DNA from: Stachybotrys elegans
Taxonomy: Eukaryota; Ascomycota; Sordariomycetes; Hypocreales; Stachybotryaceae
Length of the DNA stretch: 64,000 nucleotides
Assembly (NCBI GenBank): GCA_020746835.1
Contig: JAGPNK010000021.1
Span: 124,001-188,000, forward strand
Direction of reading: 5' to 3'
Below are positions 22,260 through 31,763 of this stretch, in pieces. The position numbers and the translations under genes are program-made. The notes beneath the pieces are model-generated. The model was not told the DNA's origin. It ran no database searches and was given only the letters and a program-made list of their open reading frames with translations. Every line of letters begins with the position of its first letter. Position 1 is the stretch's first letter.

Positions 22260-22991
22260 ATGCTCTCCAGTAAGTCCTCAATCTTCGACGATATGTCACC
22301 GATCTGCGTTGGGTGCGTTGATGCTTATTTCCGTACAAGCTCTGGAACCTCTCTCGCCTGTCTGCTCAACATGCCGAAGTCCAACCTCAAGATCACTGCA
22401 CCACTGCGAGGGGCACTCCTCGAGTGCTTCCGAGCGACCACCCGCCTAGTCCGTCCAGGATTGCGTCGCCAACTAGTCCTGGTTGGTGGCGCAGCCAGCA
22501 TTGCCCACCGTTCGGTTTAGCACACTGAAGACGTGGATGTTGCGGCCCCTCCCGATGTTCTCTCGGATATCGTGAGGCGTGTTTTAGACGGCGCCCCCAG
22601 CTTCAGTCTCGAGTCCGATGGCAAGATCGCGTTCGATGCTCCGCAAGGCTTCCGAGTCCGTATCGACCTCATTCAGGTCGGCGGCGGATGCATCGACAAG
22701 ATCTACGCGACGCGGCCCCTTTTCGGGGCTTCCGTTGCGTCCAAGTCGGATCTCCTGAGGCTTCGGGCTGTGACAGTGGTAGAACGTGAGAGTGATGGTG
22801 AGGTTGATGATTTTCGATGGCTACTGGCGGAGACGGCAAGAGAGGGTCAAGTGCTCCCAGAACTCGACAAGGAAGATCTGGAGTATGTTACTGGTGCTGG
22901 GGCCTGCTTGGGGGAGTTGGATCGTTTGGTGTTAGTTGCTGTTTTGGGCGCCAACAATGGTGCGGCGGCGTTGCGGCTCCTTGGGCTTTAA
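22260..22991 (+). pseudogene. nucleotidyltransferase-fold protein broken by an in-frame TAG
   Basis: Reading from the ATG at 22260, one frame gives 86 residues ending LVGGAASIAHRSV, then TAG (22518-22520), then continues in the same frame with HTEDVDVAAPPDVLSDIV to a TAA at 22989-22991. The joined region has the shape of a minimal nucleotidyltransferase (MNT/DUF1814-like): a GG-x-A-S motif followed by T-E-D-V-D. The stop falls between these two halves of the active site. Sequence on both sides is well kept, so the break is recent or the copy is read through. A donor-like GTAAGT at 22268 leaves the true 5' end uncertain; an intron removing the stop is possible, but no good GT-AG pair spans it while keeping both motifs. 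The substrate is unknown. Confidence 0.6.
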
Positions 22992-23259
22992 ACATTATTG
23001 CTCTCAAATTTGAATAAGAATAAATCTTTCATGGATTCAGCTTGTTATTCGTCATGACGATTGTGTAAATATCCAGTATTGAGTCTGTAGCTCCAAACTT
23101 TAGAGTGAGCAGGCTTTTTATGTCCAACTCAACGAATCCAAATGCTAATTAATTTGACACACCGAGAATAGAAGTGGCGTCACTCAAAAGTTAAAGACTT
23201 GCCTGTAAATCTTAAAATCCAAGTGACTTTTCTTTGGGAAAAGCATGTTTCTGGCTGCA

Positions 23260-23266
23260 TATAAGA
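23260..23266 (+). promoter_or_regulatory. TATA box of the phosphoesterase gene
   Basis: TATAAGA lies 103 bases before the ATG at 23369, which supports that start rather than the in-frame ATG at 23243, which lies upstream of the TATA. Confidence 0.5.
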
Positions 23267-23368
23267 ACACGGGGTTCCCTATACAGCAAAATTCAGGACC
23301 TCATCTTCTCCATACGCATTGTTTGTTCTTGGTTTATCTACACCAACCATCGCAGCCAAAACTTCAGC

Positions 23369-24313
23369 ATGGCGTTATATACCAGCGCATCCGCTGTCAA
23401 TGAGCGTCTCAAATCCATAAAAACTCGATTTCTCATAATATCCGACACCCACGGCTTAGACCTTTCATACCACAAGCCCTTGGTGCCTGCTGATGTGGTC
23501 CTCCATTGTGGCGATCTCACAGAGCACTCGAAATTCAGCGAAATACAAGCAACCATCCAACTTCTACGGAGCATCAGCGCTCCTCTGAAGCTCGTTATAG
23601 CTGGCAATCATGACTGGACCCTCGACAAACTAGCGTATGAGCTCAAAGTCGCAGAGGCGAAAAAGATAGACCCCACCTGCAGCGATCACGATATCGAAAA
23701 GGCGTTCGGGAAGTACGGAGCTGTCAGACGGCTTCTCGAAGCGGCACGGGAGCACGGCATCCTCTTCCTCGAGGAAGGCGTGCATAACATCCGTCTACAC
23801 AACGGCAGTAACCTGAAGCTCTACGCTAGCCCATATACGCCATCAAATGGCGGTGAATGGGGCTTTCAGTATAACAGCAGTCATGACTTCGATATTCCCG
23901 ACGTCGACGTCGTCATGACTCATGGGCCGCCTTTAGGGATCATGGACAGGTCGGGTAGAGACCGTATTGGTTGTTCCCAGCTCTTCACCGCCGTTCGCAA
24001 AGCCCAACCGCGCCTCCACTGCTTCGGCCATGTCCACAAAGGCTGGGGCGGTAAGCTGGTCGCCTGGCGAAAGCAGGTGTCGGAATCCCCTTGTCACTTC
24101 AACGACATCGACAACAACAACTCCGAGGTGATAGGGTCCCTCTTGCATCCACCGGAGCTGGCGGAGTTTAAGGATCCTATCCAGCCAGAGACAACCTTAT
24201 TCGTCAATGCGGCCCTCGAGGCCGACGGTGCATTAAGCCAGCGACCATGGCTCGTCGAGATGGACCTCTCGGCCCACACCGAAAAGGAGGTTAGCATACA
24301 GGGGAGTAAGTAA
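23369..24313 (+). CDS. calcineurin-type metallophosphoesterase
   Basis: Single exon, 314 residues. The five metal-binding blocks of the family are in order: ISDTHG (D26, H28), LHCGDLTEH (D49), IAGNHDW (N80-H81-D82), MTHGPP, and FGHVHKGWG. These hold a two-metal centre that hydrolyses phosphate esters. The length and the GNHDWTLDK block resemble the fungal/animal MPPED-like branch, for which cyclic nucleotides or other phosphodiesters are known substrates; this member's substrate is unknown. No signal peptide; probably cytosolic. The open frame extends upstream, but the TATA box at 23260 sets the start at MALYTS. Moderate spacing to neighbours, so no co-regulation is evident. Confidence 0.9.
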   Translation: MALYTSASAVNERLKSIKTRFLIISDTHGLDLSYHKPLVPADVVLHCGDLTEHSKFSEIQATIQLLRSISAPLKLVIAGNHDWTLDKLAYELKVAEAKKIDPTCSDHDIEKAFGKYGAVRRLLEAAREHGILFLEEGVHNIRLHNGSNLKLYASPYTPSNGGEWGFQYNSSHDFDIPDVDVVMTHGPPLGIMDRSGRDRIGCSQLFTAVRKAQPRLHCFGHVHKGWGGKLVAWRKQVSESPCHFNDIDNNNSEVIGSLLHPPELAEFKDPIQPETTLFVNAALEADGALSQRPWLVEMDLSAHTEKEVSIQGSK

Positions 24314-26002
24314 AAGGCTCGCAACTGGCTTAACGCCCTGAGGGAAACATGGTGAAGATAACGATAAGAAAGGAGGAAGAAACCCACAGTGACGGTGTAG
24401 AAGTGTCAGGGGGTAATGGAGACAGATCCAATTCAAGCTATGCATTTGCTCCACCCTACCCAGGCAGGTATGGCAGAAGTGCCAAGCCTCATGCCTCGGT
24501 CCTTGAGATGTCTGCTGAAAGTATAGGGTAGGTGCCAGTTCTCCAGCCATTGACGCTTTGCCATCGTTGAGTATTGAAGAGGACATTGTGGTATACGTAT
24601 TGTGGCTTGTCACATTTTCCAGGCCTTTGCACACTGCCAAAAGAGTTTGAAGCGACCCAATCTATAATCCATCCTTACGGGTGAAATACTTGGTCTCAAT
24701 CAAATCCACCAACGCACCTAATATCGTGCTTGGGATGGATTCCCACTGGTTGACATTTGCAAGAGCGACACTGTCTTGGCATTGCAAGCCCCCTACAGTC
24801 GCTGCAGTGATATGGAAAGATCAATAATTGACAATGATATAACCGGACCGTCGGTCGCCTCCTCGGAGAACTTTAGAAGAACAGCCCAGATTGGACGCTT
24901 CGGGCGCTAGATGAGATGGTTGCTCTGTCCTGTCCAATCACGGATGGGTGCGATCCGGGGAGATCTGAATCCAATCCTTAATTAGAAAAGATGCATGAAC
25001 ATGATGGGCTTCTCCCTGTGGCAGAACAAGCACAAATCCATGGCCCAAGATGGTTAGGTGCGCCGATGCTGCCGCCTAACCGATTAGCAGTAGAATCTGG
25101 CAGCGCCTCGGTTTCAGGCACAAGGGATGAAACGGGTCATAACTCAGCCCCCTATGCGTGGAGTACCAACACAGCAAACGCCTGCCACAAAACAAACACG
25201 CCTATCCGCAAAGCGGGAGAAGCTAGTAGTCATTGCGGCGCCCGTTCAATAGGAAAATGGAAAGCACCGTGGCCCACGTGTTCCACCGATGGAAATTGCG
25301 CGCAATCCGTGAAGCCCCAAAACCAGTCTCTACAATGCACAATTTGCAGAGGCAAGAAAGAAGAAGGAAGTCGAGACCCATGGAATAGTTTATTAGCTGC
25401 AATAATAGACCTACTATAGCAGCCCGTCGTCAGGCCCTCGTGATAGCCACCGGATGCAATCACCGAGAGACAGCCTCCTTTGGTGGAGGAGAGCCAAAGC
25501 AACCAGGGGCCTCGTTACCGCCAGCGCAGAGAAAAATGGGTTTTGCAAAGAGCCCCTGGACAGTGTGGAATAAATTGGACAGACCGTCTGTGGGGTTTCG
25601 ACTCGCTTGGCGTCCCCTGTCGAGCCCGTTTACCCGCCGGCCATTCCTATTCGGGGGTTGCAGCACCAATCGCAGCCGTCGACGCGAGCTTCATCTCGGT
25701 GGGCTTCTGTCTCGTCAAGGGAGACTACGGCCCCTTGAGACCCGGAAAGTCCACTTGCTTGGGTCGGTCACGATCCACCACTCGCATCTCCTATCCCATC
25801 CGTATGCTCGCTCACGTTGGCGAAACTATAAAGATGCCATCTGATCCCGATCTAATAGACACTTTTGGAATCATCTGGCATCAACAGCTTTAGTTCTCCC
25901 ATTCAACAACTACCTTCTTTTCCCGCAGGTCGGACTTATTTTCTTCACACTTTCAGCAGTCTTTCTCGTCTTTTTACAAGTCAACCCACCACCACCTTCA
26001 CA
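24314..26002. other. intergenic region, 1.7 kb
   Basis: The first 300 bases are the 3' flank of the phosphoesterase gene. The rest holds only short overlapping frames. The right end is the promoter of the small cysteine-rich protein, with a TATA box at 25827. Confidence 0.5.
25827..25833 (+). promoter_or_regulatory. TATA box of the small secreted protein gene
   Basis: TATAAAG lies 176 bases before the ATG at 26003. The leader is C/T- and A-rich (CCACCACCACC just before the start), often seen before highly expressed fungal genes. Confidence 0.5.
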
Positions 26003-26347
26003 ATGCAGTTCTCTCTCCTCACCATTGCTCTCGCTCTCACTGGCGCCTCCGCCGCCGTGATTGAGACGCGCCAGAACGCCAACCGCCCTGTTCCCAACGG
26101 CGGCTGCTGCGTGGCCAACACCAGCTTGAAGCAGGATGTCTGCTTCGTCAACGGCCAGTCCGGCCGCTGCGTCCCCGACTTCATCAACGGCTGTAAGTTG
26201 CTTCATCTCACATTATATCCCACAGATACTGACTACTCAGGTGGTGCCCGCCTTACTTGCATTCCCGACTCGCAGCTCACCTGCAACCCCAACCAGCTGG
26301 AGCGCGGCCGACCTTTCTGCCGCCGCACTGGCGTCAACATTCCTTAA
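26003..26347 (+). CDS. small secreted 8-cysteine protein
   Basis: Two exons, 26003-26192 and 26241-26347, around a 48-base intron (donor GTAAGT, acceptor CTACTCAG); the spliced product has 98 residues. MQFSLLTIALALTGASA is a clear signal peptide, and a basic residue at ETRQN could mark a short propeptide. The mature part carries eight cysteines in the order CC-C-C-C-C-C-C, enough for four disulphides. The pattern differs from hydrophobins (C-CC-C-C-CC-C) and from CFEM (spacing). The intron is a multiple of three and has no stop, so an unspliced transcript would encode a 16-residue-longer form. Function is unknown; secreted effector, elicitor or antifungal-type roles are possible for such proteins, none shown here. 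Confidence 0.85.
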   Translation: MQFSLLTIALALTGASAAVIETRQNANRPVPNGGCCVANTSLKQDVCFVNGQSGRCVPDFINGCKLLHLTLYPTDTDYSGGARLTCIPDSQLTCNPNQLERGRPFCRRTGVNIP

Positions 26348-27623
26348 ATTGGGACAGCCGGGCAAAAGCCGAGGCTTATTCCATCCAAATGGACGAGTTC
26401 TCGAGCTGGACAATCGCAATTACTTGTAAAAACATGACTCTACTGTGTGGGGATATTTTCTTGGGTAGATACTATAGCTTCAAAAGACAAAACTTGCCAT
26501 TTCATCCCAAAGATCTTCGCAATCATGCCCTAGTTCGTGACTACATTGGAGGGAAGGGCCCAATTGTCATCTGGGCCACGGGGACCATATCCTCTCGATA
26601 CTGGGCGAGCTCGGAAGCTAAACTCTCAAGAAAGTAGTTATCCCTGGCGCGCCGAAATCCACCAATGAAAACTTGTTGCGTACACCCCTTGCATCATGCT
26701 TCTAGATCTTGTCGATGAACCCGTCGATCGAGCCCGACTGACCAACCAGACTAGTGGCTGGCATGCCCTTGACGCCACAGCCTGAGACGCCCAATCAAGG
26801 TCCTGCTGGGCGTCGTCTAGCTGATATTAAGGGGGGCTATTTTTCAGCTCTGAGCAAAGGCCAGAGTTTACATTTCTCACAGCACTTGCCTGCTCGCTCA
26901 CAATGACCATTCCATCCACAAGTCCATTGTTTCTAGCGAGATGATTCGCCAGAGCGAGTTGCGGATATTTGAACAGCGTTTCTCGCTATCGCTGACCGCT
27001 CTCCTCTAGACCTGCCCTGTCTAAGACACTGCTCGTCGAGCCAGGTTGTCTCATGCACCAGAGCAGAGTCTTAGATGATGATGCTTAACCAAATAGACTC
27101 ACAAAGTCTGCTTATTACTGCAACGCCATGCGGCTATCGGTCAGCTCGATTTCGCCGCATCGATAGCCATTTTGAGCTTTCCCCGAGCCAAGCATTATGC
27201 TTACAACAGCCTCCAGGTTAGTTTATGGCATATTGCCTCTGGTCACGATAGCTTATGCAAGATAAAAGTTTGGAGTCACCGAGCAATCAGTAGCATTGAG
27301 TAGCATTCAGTGCCAGAATGAATACGAGCGCACTAGCCTCAGCCGCACTCTTCTGGAGAGGCCGGGCGGCTGCTTGTATTTTGCTCAACTTCGAGAGCTC
27401 CGTCAGATCGCCGCATTGAGGTAGTCCGTTCTAGACTTCTTAGCTGAACTTTAATTTCAGCCTCAACACACCACATGGGAAAAGGAAGTTCGTGACTTGT
27501 ATTACTGAGCACTTGCATCATAGAGCAGATTTGTGTATAAAATGGGCTGCTCAGCTCTCACCAGACTTGCTTGTACACCTTCATTCTCTACCGATCACAG
27601 CCCCCCCTTTCATACTATTCGTC
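26348..27623. other. intergenic region, 1.3 kb
   Basis: No gene can be supported. The sequence is of mixed composition with short frames only. The right end is the promoter of the beta-helix gene (TATAAAA at about 27536, 88 bases before its ATG). Confidence 0.5.
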
Positions 27624-28844
27624 ATGAAGTTCTACATAGTGCTTGCAGCATGTGTTGGAGGCATAGCTGCAACTCCATTTCCCAATGCTGTGAATGTCAA
27701 CGACTTGGATGGTGAGTGTCTCTTGTCTCATCTAATGTACATACTAATGACCATAGAACGTCATCCCCGGAAGTGCCAAGCCAAAGACCGCAGCTGTTGC
27801 CAGTACTTGGAATACGACTACAAGGACTGGCATGGATATGGACCAGAATACAGACACGGCCGCACCATTACCGTTAAGCCAGGACACAAGATCCAAGAAG
27901 CCATCAACTCTGCTTCTCGTGGAGATCGCATAGTCGTCGAGGCTGGCCCATATGCAGAGCAATTGACCATCGACAAAGATGGTATTCAGCTCATTGGTCA
28001 TGACGCCATTCTGACACCTCCTGAAACCCCTGTGGAGAACATCTGCTCAGGCCTGAGCGGGGACGGTAACCAGACCGGAATCTGCGTCACAGGATCTGGA
28101 GTCGAGCTCGCACCATTCGTCACCGAGCACAAGGCCTTCCTGTCCGTCCAAAGACCAGTGAAGAATGTCCTCATCACAGGGTTCCAAGTTAAAGGGTTTT
28201 CTGGAATCAATATCGCGGTGGTTGGAGCACGCAATGCTCGTGTGACCAAGAATACCTTGACCGACGGCGCCATGTACGGAGCCCTTACGCTCGGCTCGAT
28301 CGACACATTGATACATGAAAACACAGTCACATCCACAACTTTGTCAGCCATCGCTGTCTGCATGGACAACAAGTCTGGCGTATTCATCACCAAGAACCAA
28401 GTGTCTAACCATTTCGTCGGTCTCTGTGTACAAACAAGGGGCGCAGAGGTGCGGCGCAATACAGTTTCTGGCTCATGCTTCGGCATCTTCGTCGACCCTG
28501 GAATCGAAGACGCAAAGATTATTCGAAATTACGTTGGACCTCCTAATCCAATCTGTTCACTGTTTGGAGTCAATTCAGGGATCATTGTCGATGGTGCTAT
28601 CAACACGAAAGTCCTGGACAATGTCGTTGAAGGCCAGAAATTGGACGGCAAGGGAGTCGGCATCTCCGTCGTCGACGACCCTTGTACACAGCAGCCACTG
28701 TCCTTGAAATGCCTCGCCCTCGGCCGGCCGGCGATTGCGTCTGGCAACGTCGTGCTCCGCAATACACTAAAGGATAACGACTTGAATCTTGATGTGAAGA
28801 CTACTGGGTCTAACAATTTGGTTGCTTGCAACCGGGATGTCTGA
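27624..28844 (+). CDS. secreted parallel beta-helix (pectate-lyase-like fold) protein
   Basis: Two exons, 27624-27711 and 27757-28844; the 45-base intron has a TACTAAT branch site. The product has 391 residues. Signal peptide MKFYIVLAACVGGIAA. From about residue 60 the protein shows serial 20-25-residue coils with the pattern of right-handed beta-helices: IQEAINSASRGDRIVVEAG, YAEQLTIDKDGIQLIG, then repeated N-x-V/N-x-I turns (RVTKNTLTD, LIHENTVTS, FITKNQVSN, EVRRNTVSG, IIRNYVG, VLDNVVE). The opening resembles NosD/PbH1-repeat proteins rather than catalytic pectate lyases, and I do not see a clear catalytic Arg/Asp set. It is probably a polysaccharide lyase-like, hydrolase-like or binding protein outside the cell. 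Tail-to-tail with the glutaminase gene. Confidence 0.82.
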   Translation: MKFYIVLAACVGGIAATPFPNAVNVNDLDGECLLSHLMYILMTIERHPRKCQAKDRSCCQYLEYDYKDWHGYGPEYRHGRTITVKPGHKIQEAINSASRGDRIVVEAGPYAEQLTIDKDGIQLIGHDAILTPPETPVENICSGLSGDGNQTGICVTGSGVELAPFVTEHKAFLSVQRPVKNVLITGFQVKGFSGINIAVVGARNARVTKNTLTDGAMYGALTLGSIDTLIHENTVTSTTLSAIAVCMDNKSGVFITKNQVSNHFVGLCVQTRGAEVRRNTVSGSCFGIFVDPGIEDAKIIRNYVGPPNPICSLFGVNSGIIVDGAINTKVLDNVVEGQKLDGKGVGISVVDDPCTQQPLSLKCLALGRPAIASGNVVLRNTLKDNDLNLDVKTTGSNNLVACNRDV

Positions 28845-29066
28845 CCGTAACACCCGGCGTCGTGTGCACAGGAACAGCAGTAATGCGTCACTCTAATGTG
28901 GTCTGGAACTGGAGTCTGATGATAGTTGGAAAGCAATCAGGGCACAAACTTGCAGGAACAAAAGTCAAAAGGAAGAATAATTATGAAGCACCAGATAGGT
29001 TTATGGTCAATTGACTGATTAAATTTGACGTGTTTCTTAAACAAGCTTTTTGCGTTCTCGGACAGA

Positions 29067-30458
29067 TCACCAGTTGTCAGCCTTAAAGACCGCCTGGCAT
29101 CCGACTCCACCAATCTGGTCGCGCGCCTCCGCCTCCGTCTTGACAATACATGGGTGTGGTCCTTGACGCTCCGGATCACTCTTTAGGACGCCAGACGGGT
29201 CAATGACAATAACGTTCTTGCCATCGGCAATTAGCCTGTAGATATCCTCGCGAATGATCCTCTGAGAAACCTGATTCAAGGAAAAGACATCCCGGAAGGA
29301 GAAAACAACCGCACAGGCGTCGATGTATGCTCCCGAACCGGGATCTTGAGGGTCAGGGACACCCAGTTCACGCGCGACAGCACGGGTCAGACGTTCGGCA
29401 CCGGCGAAGCGGACGGCGCCTCGCAGGCTGAAGATGACGACCTCTCGGTTGCAGTTTGCGTTGTGGGGGTCACTCTGGCCGGCGACAATCGTGGCAACTG
29501 CCGTTCGCACCGTCGAGCTGGCAATCTGGCTGACGTCCATCATATGCAGACCCATGTCGCGCGAAAGCTGTTGACACATGGCTACAGCGCGCACACTGTT
29601 GCCACGATCGTCAAGCCTGGGAGAGAAGGCGGCGATGCCGACTTGGCCGGGCAGAGCACCGATAATGCCTCCAGCGACGCCGCTCTTGGCCGGGATACCA
29701 ATGTTGGACACCCAGTCGCCAGCAGCGTCGTACATTCCACAGGTCGTCATGACGGACAGAACCTGTCGAACACTCCATTGAGGAATAATGGACTCGCCGG
29801 TAATGGGGTGGACACCGGCGTTGGAGAGCGTTGCCGCCATCATGGCCAGGTCACGCACGTTGACATTGATGGAGCATTGTCGGATGTAGCCCTTGACAGC
29901 TTCGCGTGGATCACAGGTCAGGATCCCAGCAGCCTTCAGCATGTATCCGATGCCCATGTTCCTGTCCGCGTCCTTGAGCTCGGCCTCGTAGACCTCTTCG
30001 TCTACATGCAGTTGCCGCCCAGCCAGCCGAGAAAAGATCTTCAAGATGCGGTCGGTTCTCTCCTCGGCGGTCGCGGTGGGCGAAATCACCAGCGAGTGCG
30101 CTGTAATGGCTCCGGCGTTGATCATGGGGTTCATGGGGCGATGAGTGCCACGTTCCAGGGACAGTTGATTGAAGGCGTCACCCGATGGCTCAACGCCTAT
30201 CTTCTCCAGGACCTTTTCCAGTCCGGCATCCTCAATGGCAATGGCATAGACAAACGCTTTCGAGATGGATTGGATGGAAAATTCGACCTGGTCATCGCCA
30301 GCCGAGTACAGTTTTCCATCAACCGTTGCGAGAGCCACAGCCAGTCTCGAAGTGTCGGCTCGAGCCAATGTGTCGATGTAGCTGGCTGGTTTCCCATCTT
30401 CTATGGGACGCGCATTCTCGAGCACGACATGGAGATAATCGGGAATGGGAGACTTCAT
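29067..30458 (-). CDS. serine-type glutaminase (GlsA family) with C-terminal STAS-like domain
   Basis: Single exon, 463 residues, from the ATG at 30458 (the frame runs on to a TTG upstream). The N-terminal 310 residues are a glutaminase domain of the beta-lactamase fold (PF04960), which turns glutamine into glutamate and ammonia. Visible marks are S64-I-S-K67 in EFSIQSISKAF (catalytic Ser-x-x-Lys), PMINAGAI, and KSGVAGGIIGALPGQVGIA. The remaining 120 residues (from about RGAVRFAGAERL) look like a STAS domain, with FSFRDVFSLNQVSQRI and VIVIDPSG. This class is best known from bacteria; some fungi carry it as a salt-tolerant cytosolic enzyme. No signal peptide. The absence of introns in a neighbourhood of multi-exon genes fits an ancient transfer from bacteria, but does not prove it. 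Confidence 0.93.
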   Translation of the reverse strand: MKSPIPDYLHVVLENARPIEDGKPASYIDTLARADTSRLAVALATVDGKLYSAGDDQVEFSIQSISKAFVYAIAIEDAGLEKVLEKIGVEPSGDAFNQLSLERGTHRPMNPMINAGAITAHSLVISPTATAEERTDRILKIFSRLAGRQLHVDEEVYEAELKDADRNMGIGYMLKAAGILTCDPREAVKGYIRQCSINVNVRDLAMMAATLSNAGVHPITGESIIPQWSVRQVLSVMTTCGMYDAAGDWVSNIGIPAKSGVAGGIIGALPGQVGIAAFSPRLDDRGNSVRAVAMCQQLSRDMGLHMMDVSQIASSTVRTAVATIVAGQSDPHNANCNREVVIFSLRGAVRFAGAERLTRAVARELGVPDPQDPGSGAYIDACAVVFSFRDVFSLNQVSQRIIREDIYRLIADGKNVIVIDPSGVLKSDPERQGPHPCIVKTEAEARDQIGGVGCQAVFKADNW

Positions 30459-31763
30459 GATGAAATGCAATTGGGATTCGGCTGACAATATGAGGGGTTA
30501 ATGGGAATTCCCGATGCTGTGCCCCGGTGGAATATAGATCAATGACTTCGAGGACCTTCTCTGACGATCAGCGAGGGGTTGATGATTTGGGCAAACTTAT
30601 GGATGCGGGAGTGGTGGAACGAAGTTTTACAGACGCGAACTCGCTCACGCCGGCGAGCTCTGTGGATATCACGATCAACTTCTCCTCATACCATGCCTAT
30701 TGTGGACAGCGAAAGTGTGGTGCATGCCAAGAGACATATCTGGAAGACGGAAAGGCTTTGGCTTTGGCGTTAGCATTCATCCCAAGCGCACTAACTATTC
30801 CATCCTTGACAAGTGGCCGCCAAGTAATGGAGTAAAGTAAATTTAGAACTAGGCCAGGTGCAACATTGAGCGGATATTGACCCTAAGCCGCAACGACACG
30901 AGGAAGAGACTCGCAACACGAATTTGATTCAGAAAGTCATAGGGAAGGCTTTAGAATTAGCGTCAAATCATCTCCCACAGGAGTTGTCTCAAAATACGGA
31001 TTCGCTCGAGTGAAACCGAGTCTAGTAGCTTCACTTGGCAGGCGAGAAGCGAACAATTGAACAATAAGGCTGAGTCTGAGACCCGAGGACGGGACGCAAT
31101 GTTAATGCGCCTGCCCTAGACATTTATGAGACGGTATGACTCTGGAACCGGGTGCTTTATTCCACAAATAATCCATCTGGAAGACTCTCAAGCAAGAGAA
31201 ACATGGTATAGCTTAATGCATGTTAATTGCTCATTCTGCTCTTTGTAGTTATCACTTGGTTCACAGTTGGGGCTCATGAGACGTCGTTCCTGGATTACTA
31301 AGAGGCCATATATGGGAATCTGACACTCACATACCGAAATTGGCTCTACGATTGGCTGTGGTCTTTGAACAGAGCAATGTACATTGACCAGAGAAACGAA
31401 CGGAGGTGCTCCCTGCATGTAATGATAAAGCCACACAGCCTTTTGTATATTTTCAACCTCGCCAGAGTTCTCTATATCATGATTCGACAGCGAGAATTCA
31501 CATGTCCGGTTACCAGAGGCCTCTCCAAAGTCGCTATTCTATATCTCATTGGGAACAAGATCAGGAAACCTCACATTCATTCCCTTTTATGTGATTTCAG
31601 TGGCTCTTGGATGTTATGATTGGTACCTCGGGCGTCATTCAGATACTCCTGCCACTCAATTCTCGAAAACTATGGAGGAATGTACAATGGGACTACACGG
31701 ATGTTCCGCCAGTTCGTATAAATGCCAGGCAACCATATCTCATGAAGGGATCAAACACTCCAA
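30459..31763. other. intergenic region, 1.3 kb
   Basis: Left end is the glutaminase promoter; right end the 3' flank of the transporter gene. In between only short overlapping frames occur. Confidence 0.5.

Noticed and set aside
29346..30485. 379-codon open frame antisense to the glutaminase
   Set aside because: Full overlap with a gene of recognised family and catalytic residues; the antisense product shows no known motif.
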